NCBI GenBank assembly: GCA_018136815.1
Contig: CM030932.1
Location: 2,316,234-2,380,233 of the forward strand
Length of the DNA stretch: 64,000 nt
Source: Isochrysis galbana
Lineage: Eukaryota > Haptophyta > Isochrysidales > Isochrysidaceae
Direction: 5' to 3'
Shown: piece after piece, positions 1-11,381 of the stretch
Layout of the letters: each line of letters opens with the position of its first letter
How positions within the stretch are numbered: the first letter of the stretch is position 1
Translations under genes and position numbers: made by a program
Notes under the pieces: generated by a model
The model's input: only the letters and a program-made list of their open reading frames with translations
What the model was told of the DNA's origin: nothing
Database searches by the model: none

Positions 1-399
1 GGGTGGGAGGGCGAGGAGGGGTTTGGGTTGAGGATCCCGTTCCCCACCTTGTAGCGAGCAGATGGAGTCGATGGGCAGGGGGGAGGGAGGGGAAAGACGG
101 AGAAGGGGGAGGGGGGGGACGAAGAGGGGAAGAAGCTCACCTGGGCTCGGGTCCGCAGGCCGCGCCCCTCGGCCCGACGCGACGTCGCTCGCCCCCTCCC
201 CCCCCGCGCTCGCCGCCCGAGGGGGAGGGCAAAAAGAAAACTCCCTGCCGCTTGGCTACAACAAAACACGAGGACGGCCTCGGCGCCTCCTCCGTACTCT
301 ACGAGCGATTTACAACAGACTTGTGGTCTTCATACAAAGGAAAATGGGAGAACCAAGTACAGAATATATTAATTTGGAGACTTGGTGTGTAAGTGAGTT
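1..399. other. G-rich leader region, no gene recognised
   Basis: Open frames here come from strongly purine-biased G-rich sequence and match no family I know. The segment precedes the CT-rich tract in front of eIF3b and may hold its distal promoter. I see no TATA-like box and no RNA gene. Confidence 0.3.
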
Positions 400-770
400 C
401 CCCTCCCTCTCTCTCTCCTCTCTCCTCTGTCTCTCTCCCCCCTCTCTCCCTCTCTCCCTCCCCTCTCTCGTCCAAGAGACTTTCTTACTGAATCGAACAA
501 CAAAATATCCCCCGCAGAGTAAACCACAAGCCCTCGCGTGTTTTCTTTTTGATCGGCCCTCTCCTCGCGCGGGCACAACCCCGTGGCGAGTGGCTCTCTC
601 TCTCTCTCTCTCTCTCTCCTCTCCCTCCCTCCCTCCCGTCCCTTTCCCTCTCTCTCCTCTCTCTCCACTCTCTCTCTTCTGTCTCTCTCCCCCTCCCTCT
701 CTCTCCTCTCTCCTCTGTCTCTCTCCCCCCCTCCCTCTCTCCCTCCTCTCTCCTCTCCACCCCGTGCGTG
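400..770 (+). promoter_or_regulatory. CT-rich tract upstream of eIF3b
   Basis: About 370 bp made largely of CT, CTCC and CCCT runs, including an uninterrupted CT run near 595-618, ending about 10 bp before the eIF3b ATG. Similar coding-strand CT tracts precede several other genes in this window, so I read it as a 5' UTR or core-promoter feature. The function is inferred from position only. Confidence 0.5.
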
Positions 771-780
771 CTGCGCCGCG

Positions 781-3700
781 ATGCCCTCACCCTCCGCCGA
801 GGAGCCTGACGACGAGATTGACGACCTAGAGGAGGAGCCGCAGCTGGACACGTCGTTCAAGCAGACAGTGGTGGTCGACGGGCTTCCGGTCGTCACCAAG
901 GAGAAGCACGAGAAGCTCCTCAATGTCGTGCGCAAGTTCTTCTCGCAGGTGCACACGAGTGGGGAGAAGGGGAGAGGGAGGGAGAAGGGGGAGAGGGAGG
1001 GAGAAGGGGGAGAGGGAGAGAGAAGGGGGAGGGAGAAGGGGGACAGGGGAGAGGGGTAGAGAGGAAGAGGGAGAAACGGGGGGAGAGAGAGGGAGAGAAG
1101 GGGGGAGAGTTGTGGAGACAGGGGGAGAGTTGAGATGGAGTGAGGAGAGGGGAGAGCGGCAGAGAGAGCGTGAAGGGCGGGCACCGGGAGTGCTCTGGCA
1201 GAGGAGGGGGGGAGGGGGAGGGCGACGTGCCAGGGCATGAGTATAGACAGAGAGGGAGGCACAGAGCGAGCACCTCACGTGCAACTGGCCGGCTGTTTAC
1301 CTCATCGCTAGGCCAGTGAGGGTCGTGGCCGCGTTGCGTGGCAAAATAAATGAACGAGACGTCTGCCAGAGAAATCTGGGCGCTGACTGCATTCGACCAA
1401 TGTCTCACTTATCTTGCTTACCTCGACAGGTCGGTACGATTATCGAGGATGGACTCGATCTTCCGGTCGATGACTCCGGCTCGACTCTCGGCTTTGCTTT
1501 TATCCAGTTTTCAGCCAAGGAAGAGGCCCAGGCTGCCATCGTCAAGGCCAACGGCTACAAACTCGACAAGTCTCACACCTTCATTGTGAACTCGTTCGAG
1601 GATTATGCCAAGTATATGGCTATCTCAGACGTGGAGCAGGTGCAAGAGCGCGCATGAGCCCGGTACTGCTGGTCCTTGCGTCGTGGTGACAAGACTTACA
1701 CCGTGCGGAGATGCGTGATGAGGCAGACTCACGATGCCATGCAGCTTGAGTGATCCCACGAGCGGCGAGACGCCCTGATCTCATCAGAGGTCGCCTAAGT
1801 GCCTGGAGACTGGCTTGCTGGGATTGAGCCAGATCTTGCAACCCACATCAACTGCGATGGTGCATCATTCTTTTTGTGAGACTGCATCTTCTATTTCTGA
1901 CTGCTCTATCCTATCTCTTGCTGCAGCCGTTCGTGCCCCCGCCATACGTTCCCCGCGAGAACCTTCACCACTGGCTTCTCGACGAGGGCGCCCGCGATCA
2001 GTTTGTGCTGCGCTACAACGACGAGACGGAGATTTGGTGGAATGATCCTGGCAAGCCCGACCAGAAGCCTGACCACAGCAAGAAGCACTGGTCGGAGCGC
2101 CTCGTTTGCTGGTCTCCGCGTGGTGCCTATCTCGCCACCTTCCACCGTCTGGGCGTCCAACTTTGGGGTGGGCCCTCCTGGAGCCGTCAGCTCAAGCTAT
2201 CACACGGTGGTGTGCGTCTCATCAACTTCTCGCCGTGCGAGAAATTTCTCGTGACGTGGTCCCCGGAAGGCGATCCCAAGCAGGCGTACATCATCTGGGA
2301 CCTGCGCACCGGTGCTAAGGCTCGTGCCTTCGCCGGGGCCGGGGAGGAGGAAGTGGAGGTGAGGATCTCTACTGGCAGCCTTTGTCGATGCGCGTCCTGT
2401 CGACTGCTCGTCGGCTCACACCGAGACGTCGCGTGTCCGCTTGGAAAACTGGCTTCTCACCGTGGCCGCCACCTCCCCCGTTCAGGACTGGCCCGTGTTC
2501 CGCTGGTCTCATGACGACCAGTTCGTTGCGCGTATCGGCGTTGACTGCATTTACGTTTACGAATCCTCGACAATGAAGCTCCTCAAAGACAAGAATGACA
2601 AGCGGTCATCCATCAAGGTAGTCCCCTTCCCCGTGATGTTGTGGACTGGCACACCCGTTTCCACCTGGGTGGGCGCAATGTTGCCTCGCCTGGTGCGCAC
2701 TCTTATAGTGCAACCCGCACTTCTGTGTCTTTCGACCCGCAGGTTGACGGCGTGCGCCAATTCTTGTGGTCGCCGACGGACAACATCATGTCGCTGTGGA
2801 TCCCTGAGCACATGAACAATCCGGCCAAGGTCATCTTGATGGAACTGCCATCTCGCACGGAGCTCCGCCAAAAGAACCTTTTTCAGGTAAGGGGCGCACG
2901 GCCGGCGTGACGTCCGCGCTGCCTTTGTCACATCCAAACCGGGGCGAACGTTCACTCGGTCTCATTCTCCTCTTGGCTTTGTGCATCACACGCAGGTGGC
3001 GCATCTTCATATGACGTGGCACGACCAAGGCCACTTCCTGTGCGTGAAGGTTGACAAGCACTCCAAGTCGAAACGGACCCTCAACTCGGCCTTCGAGCTC
3101 TTCCGCCTGCGCGACAAGGGTGTCCCGATCGAGGCAAGTGCACTAGCTTCACCCCCTTGCAAGGAGCCATCAGATTCCCTTGTGTGGTGAGGAGGCTGTC
3201 CTTGCTCGCTCTCGGAGCACATGAGTGACGGTTGCCCTGCATACCCACCACCTCCTTCACTCCTTTGCTCCAATAGGTGCAAGAGTTCTCCAAAGATCAG
3301 TCCATTTTTGCGTTCGCTTGGGAGCCGCGCGGGATTCGTTTTGCGCTCGTCCACGCCGATGCCACGAATGCGAACCGCACCGACGTTTCCATCTATTCGA
3401 TGGGTTCTCGGTGCAATGGCAGGGTATCCTTGATCAAGGTGAGGCTAATTTGCGCTCGCAATCCCTCCAATGCACCCCTAGGCCTTCGCAGCCCAGAAGC
3501 TGATCATCATGCGTTCGTCTCGCTTCCATACCTGATGCCCTTGTGATTGTGCCTCCAACTAGACCTTCGAGCGGAAACCGTGCAATGCACTCTTTTGGTC
3601 CCCGGCGGGCGGTATCCTCTTGCTGGCCAACCTCAAAGGCACAGGTGGCAACCTTGAATGGATCGATGCCAACACCTCTCAAACCATCGGAGAGGCCGAG

Positions 3701-4696
3701 CACTTCATGTGCTCCAACGTTGAGTGGGACCCGACGGGCAGGTGCGGCTGACTTGCGTCGTTCAACATCTTCAGCAACCAGTTGCTCGAGGAGTCTCGCC
3801 GTCTACGTGTCTAGGCGAGGTACTTCCCCATCACCTTCTCACAGCCTACGCCCGGCTTGTGGCTCGTCCTCAGGTTCGTCACCACCTCGGTGTCACACTG
3901 GCGGCACCAGATGGAGAACGGCTACAATCTCTGGACCTCTCATGGTCGCCAGCTGGACCACAAGCGCTATGACAAGCTTCACCAGCTACTCTGGCGCCCG
4001 CGGCCGCCTTCGCTGCTTTCCGAGGCCAAAGAGAAGGAGATCCGTAAGAATCTCCGTGACTATTCGCGCAAATACGAAGCTGAGGTAATGGCAGCTCCAC
4101 GCCGAGCATCACCATGCCGCGCACATCCGTCTATGGCCTCGTCAGACCTTGCCCTCATAGATCCACCGACCCTGCTGCGAGTTGCTTCTTTGCTAGAACA
4201 TGCAGCTGATCTTTGATCAGCCGCACATTTGCTCACACACGTTGCGCATTCGATGAACAGGACGCCAAGCTCAAAAACCTTCTCAAGGGCGACGAGCTCA
4301 AGGCACGCCAGGAAAAGCAGCGCGCCTTCGAGGAGTTCCTCCGTATCAAGGCGGAAGATTACAAGATGGCGAGGCAGGTTAGTGATTCCCCAGACGGGCC
4401 GGTGTCTTGCGCCAATTTCGGCACTTCAGATTGGCGCGCGGGCCCCAAGAACCTCGCAAGCCACGCACCCGCCTCCCCGCCCCTAGCCATCCTGTGGCGC
4501 ACTTTCTGAAGCAATCATGAAACCCGCTTCTCTTCACAATATTCAGGCTCGCATCGACCTCCGCGGCGGCGTTGAATCTGACAACGAGTCGGCATACACT
4601 TTGGTGGAGGAGCAGGAGGAGGAGGAGCTTGACTACAAGGAGGAAGTCATTGGGATGGTGGAGGAAGGGTCCGACATCGAGATCGGAGATGATTGA
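781..4696 (+). CDS. EIF3B: Eukaryotic translation initiation factor 3 subunit B
   Basis: Scaffold subunit of the eIF3 complex, acting on the 40S ribosome in the cytosol. I place 11 exons: 781-948, 1430-1639, 1927-2358, 2426-2617, 2743-2886, 2996-3133, 3277-3438, 3563-3741, 3874-4084, 4261-4377 and 4547-4696. All join in frame to give 700 aa, close to the plant length. An acidic N-terminus leads into an RRM (RNP2 VVVDGLP near residue 30, RNP1 GFAFIQFS near 77), then the family block PPPYVPRENLHHWLLDE and WD/beta-propeller blades with FSPCEKFLVTWSP, FAWEP and VEWDPTGR, then QLLWRPRPPSLL and a charged helical tail ending in an acidic stretch. Intron 6 begins with GC (gag|gcaagt), a GC-AG intron. 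The exon 3/4 acceptor is the least certain junction. Confidence 0.95.
960..1200 (+). repeat. GA-rich tract inside eIF3b intron 1
   Basis: Intron 1 (949-1429) opens with about 240 bp of GAGAGGGAGAAGGGG-type repeats. It is the complement in kind of the CT-rich tract at 400-770, so exon 1 lies between two sequences that could pair. It is low-complexity DNA; the open frames through it are not coding. Confidence 0.7.
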
Positions 4697-5085
4697 GGGT
4701 GGTGCTGACAAATTTTGCCAGTTCGAGTTGTCTACCAACGGGCTGGGCCCGTCAGATTAAAAGGCCAATAACAGTTCCCTCTGAGCTTCGCCGAAATGCT
4801 GATGCGCTGAGAACACGTGCACGATTTGATTCATACGTTTGTCGGTTAAGCAGAGGAAACACAGCCAGCAATCGGCGTCCTATCTATGCGTGGGGAAAGG
4901 CTTTCATGCATTCTTGAGCACTTATCAGGCACGTGCTAGGTATTAGGTGTGATCCGTCGCACGCGTTTGATGATTGAAATGGCCAACTCATGTTATTGCC
5001 GGCGTGGGTTTGTTGTGTATGTTGGTCTATGATGGCGTGGGATGGTAGTGCGTGGTTAGGAAAACCTCACTCTTGCACCTCTTGA
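4697..5085. other. eIF3b 3' flank, no gene seen
   Basis: Holds the presumed eIF3b 3' UTR. No convincing ORF, repeat copy or RNA gene is recognised. Confidence 0.4.
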
Positions 5086-5300
5086 AAATGAATCTGAAGA
5101 TTCGGGGCTATTCGCTATACACATACACTTGCACGCTAGCTACTAGACGTCCAGTATCTATCACCGCGAGCCATGGTCAACACCCTTATTTTCCTTCACT
5201 CCACTTCCTCCCCTTCCTCCCTTCTTTCCTTTTCCTTCTGCTTTGGTTTCCGGGGTCCGGCCCAGGTGCCAGGTGCGCTACCATGGGCCCATATTTGTCA
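5086..5300 (-). repeat. LINE-family 3' UTR fragment
   Basis: Read on the minus strand it runs from a GGCCCATGGTAG-like block through a block resembling GGTTTCGGGG on the plus strand to AGCCCCGAATCTTCAGATTC. This is the order seen in the 3' UTR of the complete LINE-family element near 30,890-31,050. Related pieces lie near 27,240, 44,220 and 61,790. The T run is lost. Confidence 0.6.
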
Positions 5301-5699
5301 GAGCAAGGCTGAGCTCTCACTCTTGGAGATTGCCTGAGAGGGCGCGCCAGCAGTACGCAGTACGCCGGCAGCAAGCGCGGAACGCGGATCTTGCGGGGAG
5401 CTCATGGAGCTTTCCTCGGAACCCATGTTGGAAGTGACTACGGGCATTGCGAACGACGCACGGAGGGCGCGAAAGTGCGAAAGGAGGCTTGTGGGGGCTT
5501 GTGGCAAGCGACTGGGGGTTGCTCAGGCGCGTGCTTGGCACTTGTATTGACTCGTTGACTCGGGGTATAGAGTATAGACTCGGGAACTCGGGGGGGCTCG
5601 ATGGGGAACGCGGAGGGACTCGACGAAGTCGCTGCAAAACACTCACGAGAAACCCCAAAACCAACGACCTCGGGCTTAGGAAAACTAACGTAAACACGC

Positions 5700-6185
5700 C
5701 CCTAATCATAGGATGAACAAACCCTTCGCGCGCGGCGAAGAATGAGGTGCGTGAACGAATACCCGAATACCTCCGGGAGGTGTTCTATGTATTGTGTGCA
5801 TTCCTCCTTCGTGTATGGCTCGGTGAAGTTTTCGTCCTTATAGACGTTGTGCGTGACGTGCGCGTGTAGTGATTCCCCCAAGTTGATCCGCACGCGGCGC
5901 GCGTGATTGGCGGAGGTTCGTGAGGGTTGTGCCATAGGCGGATAGCGGATAGCGGCTGTGAGAGCGCTCCTTCCTTGGTGAGTCGCGAGCGTTATATATA
6001 TCTTGAGCGCCCGCGTCTTTCCAGGACGTTGGCAGTGCCGGGTTACCTCTGATGCTGCGGCGCGTGAGCACCTTTGAGGGGATGGTGATGATGTAGTAGA
6101 GGGCTTTCAAGTTGTCGGGGGTGGTCGTTCCGTCGTTCCGGGATGCGCGAAGAGTCCATCCTTCGCTTTCTGCGTGCGAGACCTT
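5700..6185 (-). mobile_element. Degraded LINE fragments
   Basis: The minus-strand translation has THNVYKDENFTEPYTKEEC (about 5780-5870), matching the VHNIYKDYACTVMFTEEDC region of the 609-aa LINE-family protein at 28,903. Upstream on the same strand (about 6040-6180) is a piece like the LINE C-terminus (TPDNLKALYYI). Relative to the reference protein the C-terminal piece comes first, so two fragments have been joined. Several frame changes are needed; this is a relic. Confidence 0.6.
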
Positions 6186-6370
6186 CTAGGGCTAAGGTGT
6201 GTGATTGATGATGGCGTCTATCGTCTATAATCGTGTCAAATATTTCCGTCGTCGCAGGGCACCACGCACCACCCTAGCCCTAGGTGGCATGGGGCCAGGG
6301 AGTCTAGGAGTCGAGAAGACAGAGAGACGGGCAAGCTTGTGGGGATTGGAATGGGTTGGGAGGGCGCAGT

Positions 6371-6493
6371 CTCCTCATGGCATGCCATAAGGCATGACAA
6401 GAGGATGAGGGGTTCCTTCCCCACGGCAGGGGAGGAGTTGAAAGAGGGGGGGCTCGTGCCCCCCCAAACGTGAATCAAGTATAAACTTAGTTG
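6371..6493 (-). repeat. SINE-like repeat, short 5' piece
   Basis: On the minus strand it starts with CAACTAAGTTTATACTTG, followed by the G-run/GGCACGAGCCCCCC block and the CCTGCCGTGGGG block typical of the SINE family. It is truncated after about 120 bp. Confidence 0.7.
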
Positions 6494-7002
6494 TCACGCT
6501 GCTGTGATAGATGGACCTCGCTGGGACGCGGGAATAAAAATAAAATAATTAATGTTATATCCTAGCCAACCCCACTAGCTAATTGGACACAACTTTTCCG
6601 TCCCGGAATCCCGCCATGCCTGACGAGCCAGGTGTCCGAGTGCTACCGGGGGGAGGGGGCACCGCCCCCTCCCCTCGATATTTGTCCTCCCCCCAGTGCA
6701 CGCACCGACCCCGCGCACCCCAGCGCGTCCTCTCCTCGAGTCCACGCTGGGGGAAAACCCCTTTCGGGTAAAAGCAACGCAGGGGGGGGGGGCACTCGTG
6801 AGATAGGGGCCCAGAAGCGCTAATCTCCCTCGCTAGTGCGAGTGGCCACGGCGAGCCGCGGCCCTTCCCTCCTGGCTCTGGCGCCCCCGTCTTCTCTTAC
6901 CCAAATAGTTCGAGAAGACACGTAAACACCGGAGGGGAGAGCTGCCGCTCCCCCCTCCCCTCCCTCTTCCCTTTTCCTCCTCTCTTCCCTGCGGCGGGGG
7001 CC

Positions 7003-7409
7003 CATGGCGCGCGCCTGCGGCCCCTCGCTCAGGTCCCCAGATGGCCTGCAGGGCCTGGGAGCACAGCTCAGGGGGCAGGTGAGGCTGGGGCATGGCCCTA
7101 GCCCCTCCTGCCTCTCCCTCGCTGGCGCTCCGAGCCCCTGCGGGTCGACTGGAGCTGGCTGGGGGGTCCTGAACAGGGGGGCCCAGGGGGAGGAGGGGCT
7201 GGTCAGAGGAATGGGCAGGCCACGACGGGCCAGGGCGGGCGAGTCAGGCGGGCCTGTAGGGAGAGGAATGGGTCAGCAGGGCTGTGTGCTCCTGGCAGGC
7301 CATCAGGCGTGCCAGGAGAGTGGGTGGATCCTCCCCCATGGCAGGGGAGGAGTGGAGAGAGAGGGGGGCTCGTGCCCCCCCATGAGCGAACTAAGTATAA
7401 ACTTAGTTG
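7003..7409 (-). repeat. SINE-like repeat copy
   Basis: Minus-strand copy whose 5' end has the perfect palindrome AACTAAGTTTATACTTAGTT (8-bp arms, 4-base loop). It continues through the C-rich block and the GGCAGGCCATCAGG-type segment to about 7003, then diverges into a related GC-rich segment down to about 6860. No T tail is preserved. Confidence 0.7.
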
Positions 7410-8082
7410 TTGGGACGCGGGAAAAGTCGCCAGGTGGCCGGGGGGGGAAGGGAGGGTGGTGGTCAAGTGCTCTCGTGGTGTATATGTATGAGGGGGTATA
7501 ACTTCCCCGTCTTCGTATGGTGCACCGGGGCTTTCGATGGCCCGCGCCTTCGGAGGGCGAGCGGCGCGAGCCCCACGGTGATCTATCTATCTTTTTACTT
7601 TTTGAAGGCATTGTTCAGCTACACATTTATCAAGCGTTCAGCAAACTATCACTGAGTGAAGTGTACGTCAGCAAATCAAGTTTTCCTTCGTAGCGCTCCC
7701 GCGACACCACTCGCGTGCAAAGCTTGGTGCACCATAGCGATAACCACACCTACACCCACTAGTTGCAATGCACCGAGGCATAGGGGCCCCACCAAGGCGA
7801 AAAGGCACTTGCTACCTCGGTATTTATCAAATACGCAAACATGCCTGCACTAGCCGCCGGCGCTCGCAACTCGCTCTGCTCGTCGCTCTCCATTTATGAG
7901 TTGAAAATGTTGGTGTTGAGCGCCCGGTTGACGTCTGTCTGTTATTCCCATTTGCGGTTTGCGGATTTTTCTTTAAGGTTGTGGAGAGCCAGATTTAAGG
8001 AAGCACGAGGAGAGAGCCCTCATACCTGGAAGGTGAGATTACGAGTCCCTGCCATGACAATGACCATTGTATCCCCTCATCA
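7410..8082. other. Intergenic, nothing recognised
   Basis: Lower-GC spacer between the SINE copy and the stop codon of the Myb/SANT gene. It probably includes that gene's 3' UTR. No supported ORF. Confidence 0.4.
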
Positions 8083-10636
8083 CTACACCGATCGTGGCGG
8101 AATGCCCGGAGGAGGCCCATACAATGCGAAGGCTGGGGCTGGCAAGGAGGAAGGAGGCGACCCTTTCCCGCTGAAACGGCGTCCACGGCCTGAAGCCTCC
8201 CACTCTTGCATGGCCATCATCGACTGAAGCTGCAGCTCTTCCCGGGCCAGCAGATCTGCTCGGAGGTTCTGGAACTTCGTAGCCACCGCCTGTCTTGCTC
8301 GTGCAGCCTTGGCTGGGTCGACTATTGCGCCTTTTGCTGGTGTCTCCACTCGCGAGAGCTCTTGCTCAAAGAGGTGGTTGAGCCAGCGTCGTTGCAGTCG
8401 CAGCTCTGCCAAGGCAGACGCCTGAACGCCGATGGCCTCGGCAGCCGTGAGGCGCCGCGACGGCGCTGGAAGTGGAGTGGGAGGTGTGTTGAGAGGCGGC
8501 TCTTCCCTTGGGCCATCATGCCTTGCTGATGACATATTGACGCCGTCTGCCGTGATTTGTGGATAGTTGGGATCGACCAGCTCGAACTTGGTGGGTGAGG
8601 GAGACCGTGGCGAGCGCTGAAGCATGCCGGCAAGGAGTTTTGCAACAGTCTCGCGATCAACCGGTTCAGACTCTCGGTCAAAGGCATGAGGTAGCGGAGG
8701 GGGGGGTCGTGGTGCCGGTGGGGGCATAGCATGGATTTGACTGCCCAATGGACTGGAGGAAAGTGCATCTTTAGTTTGGTTGACGCTAGCACTTGAGGGC
8801 ACTGCCATAGATCGTTCCTCAGATTTGCGCCGTTTACCTCCAGCTGCGCCCGCCTGAGCTACGACGCCGATTGTAGGCGTCAGTTCAGCGGCCAAATTCT
8901 TCGCGACGTGTGGCTCATGAACAGGACGAGGTACCGCAGTTGGCGATAGCGAGGTCAACTGGGCTTCCGAAGCTGGCCGCTTTGTAGAAAGAAGCGAAGG
9001 GGCACGCGGCATAGGAGTGGCGTTAACCTCACAGGGTGAAGTGGCCGAAGTAGGCGGCGGCGGATTGTGCTTTTGAGGTGCCGGATTGGCAACGATGGCC
9101 ATTGAGGCAACCGGGCGGCATGCAAGCACAGTAGGTGCAGCACACACGGATGTAGGCGCTTGCAACGCAGGCCGAGACAACTCTGCTAAAGCGCGGGCCG
9201 CAGTTGAGGCGCTCGACTGGCCCGAGTGCACGTCATGCGCAGCACCAGGCGTGGAGCTGGTGCTTTTGGAGGAGGCCGGTGACACTTTGGCAGCCACAGG
9301 GGTGGAGGGTGGCTCCACGGTCATGGAAGTCACAGAACAAGGCTTGTCAGCCGAGAGGGTTTGTTGAGGCTGAGAGGGAACATCCGTAGGCTGGGGAGCG
9401 ACTGGGCATGGCGTGGCCTTTTGCGTTTGCTGTTGCGGCGTGCGGGATGGGGCAGGAGTGGCGATTGTGGTGTGAGGCGCAGATATCGCAGCCGGCTCCT
9501 TGCCCAACGTACCCTCACGTAGAGTTGACACCTCCTTGCCGATGTCAAGCTTTTCCGGTTTGTTCTCTTCCTTGGGCGATGCCACAGAACTAGCATCCGA
9601 TGCTGACTCCGCACTCGCATCTCCAAAGCTGAGCGCAGCGCCCACCATGGGCGATTCGCTGCCGGTGCCACTCACAGGAGTCCGGACAAGTGTCGATCCG
9701 AGGGTGGGCATGGCGACAGTGATAGGCTTTTGTCGTGCCGGTCCCACGGTCGCAGTGGCGGCAAAGGGTGTCCGATCACCTTCGCTTGTGCCGAACCCGG
9801 TAGGAGTGGCGGAACCACTACCAGTGCGAGCAGTGGAAGGTGCAGAGGCCGGCACCGGGCGGATAGCATGGGCGGGTCCGCATTTGGATGCCCGGATGGC
9901 TTCGGCCGCCCGCTCGGATGCTACCCGCGCAGTGCGACTGACAGGTGTAGCCTCATCCCTTGGGGCCCCTGCTACGCGAATGGCTTCGTACGCCGCCTTG
10001 CATTGTGCACCGGTGCGGCCGGGGATGTGCATGGAGAGGAGGCCCCACGCACCCGAGTGTACCTGCATTTCAAGCACAGGATCAAGTCAACATTGGCTGG
10101 GCGAGTGAACTCACGTTGAAAGCAAAAGCCGTCTATGGAATTCATGAGACCAGATTCTACGCCATGACGCTCAGAAACGGTGAGGCCTGCACTCGCCTTC
10201 TCGAAGTGCTCATTGGCAAGATGACGCAGCTCTTCTAGTTCACTGGCCGTCCAGTCACCTGTGGCGGGTCTCTCGCCTGGCCCGAGGTACGTGAAGTAAT
10301 AGGCGTCCGGCTGTGAAGGTGCACAACAGCAAGGTATGTCAGTGGTGAGGCTCGTCATCGCCAATAGGGCGAATCGCGAGAGCACCAGAATCCCCCTGAG
10401 CTGGCCAGCCCAAGTATTTGGTTTACTCAAGCCCACGCCACCAGCGGCGCGGCCCCCAGCCTCGCACAGAGGTTGCGCACCGAAATGTGGAGGTTCTCCC
10501 ACGCAGTGAGCCTCGCCTTGCCCCACGTGGCCGCCTCGGCTGGCGTGTAGCGGAAGGTGGTCGACGCATTCAGGTCATCGGGGATGAGCCTTCGCTTCAC
10601 GAGCGCAAAGCTCTTGCCGTCTGCAGTGCACGGCAT
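8083..10636 (-). CDS. Myb/SANT-domain protein
   Basis: Likely nuclear DNA-binding or chromatin protein. Proposed exons on the minus strand: 10636-10481, 10310 to about 10110, and 10062-8083. The middle exon holds DWTASELEELRHLANEHF (first SANT helix and tryptophan). The long last exon opens with SGAWGLLSMHIPGRTGAQC, the second and third helices of a Myb/SANT repeat. The remaining 600 or so residues are Pro/Ser/Thr/Ala-rich and probably disordered, with a helical, coiled-coil-like stretch near the C-terminus (EAIGVQASALAELRLQRRWL and onward). The donor of the short second intron is unresolved: the strong caac|gtgagt site is out of phase with the acceptor before 10062, and an in-phase alternative lies slightly upstream. 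CT-rich coding-strand sequence precedes the ATG. Its targets are unknown. Confidence 0.7.
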
Positions 10637-10649
10637 CCGCTCAAGATGA

Positions 10650-10915
10650 AGTAGGAAGGAGAAACAGAGGGCGAGAGGGAGCGCGAGAGAGAAATTGAGG
10701 CGCCCACAGTAACAGTTGGGCGCAAGCGCGGGAGAGGGGCCGCGAACAGATAGAAACAAGAGAGGGAGAGGGAGAGACGAGGCGGGAGAGTAAACGCGAG
10801 TGAGTGAGGCAGGGAGGTAATCAGGGAGAGGGACGGAGGGAGGAAGAGTAGGAGGGAGGGAAGGAGAGAGCGAGGGAGGGAGGGAGAGAGGGAGGGAGGG
10901 AGGGAGGCGGCGGCC
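10650..10915 (-). promoter_or_regulatory. CT-rich tract upstream of the Myb/SANT gene
   Basis: GA and GGGA repeats on the plus strand, that is CT-rich on the coding strand, starting about 15 bp upstream of the proposed ATG. This parallels the tracts before eIF3b, the ankyrin gene and the sulfatase. Confidence 0.45.
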
Positions 10916-11381
10916 GCGTAGCGAGCGGGGACCGGTGGAAGCCTCTCGCGCCAAAGCTGAGCGGGTGAGGAGCGGCGGGTAAAGTACACGCCAGCAAGCG
11001 CGGGAACTGAGACGAGAAGATATGTAAAAGTAAAAGTCAAAGTCAAAAGTAAAACATAAAGGAGCTCTTCAGGACTACTGAGATCTTGACTTCTTGACTT
11101 CATACTTCTATAATAGGATGACTGAGTGTTAGTGCCGCTACTGCTACCAGCCACGTACCAACACGCCAAGCCACGACACACATGACCGCATTGAGACCCA
11201 AGTGTCGCATCAAGAGTTCCACTAAATGTGAATGTTCACATGTGGATGCGATTTCAGGTGTTGAGTGAGTTTTGTTTTGGTTGGTTGAGTCCACCGCTGC
11301 TAGAGCGGGGAGAGACGAGGGGAAATCTTCCCCCGGTCCCACGATAATAAAATGTGGGCCTCCGGATCAACAAGAGTTTTT

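Noticed and set aside
485-829. Long frames on both strands in the CT-rich tract
   Set aside because: They encode only Ser/Leu/Pro or Arg/Glu runs; low-complexity DNA keeps all frames open.
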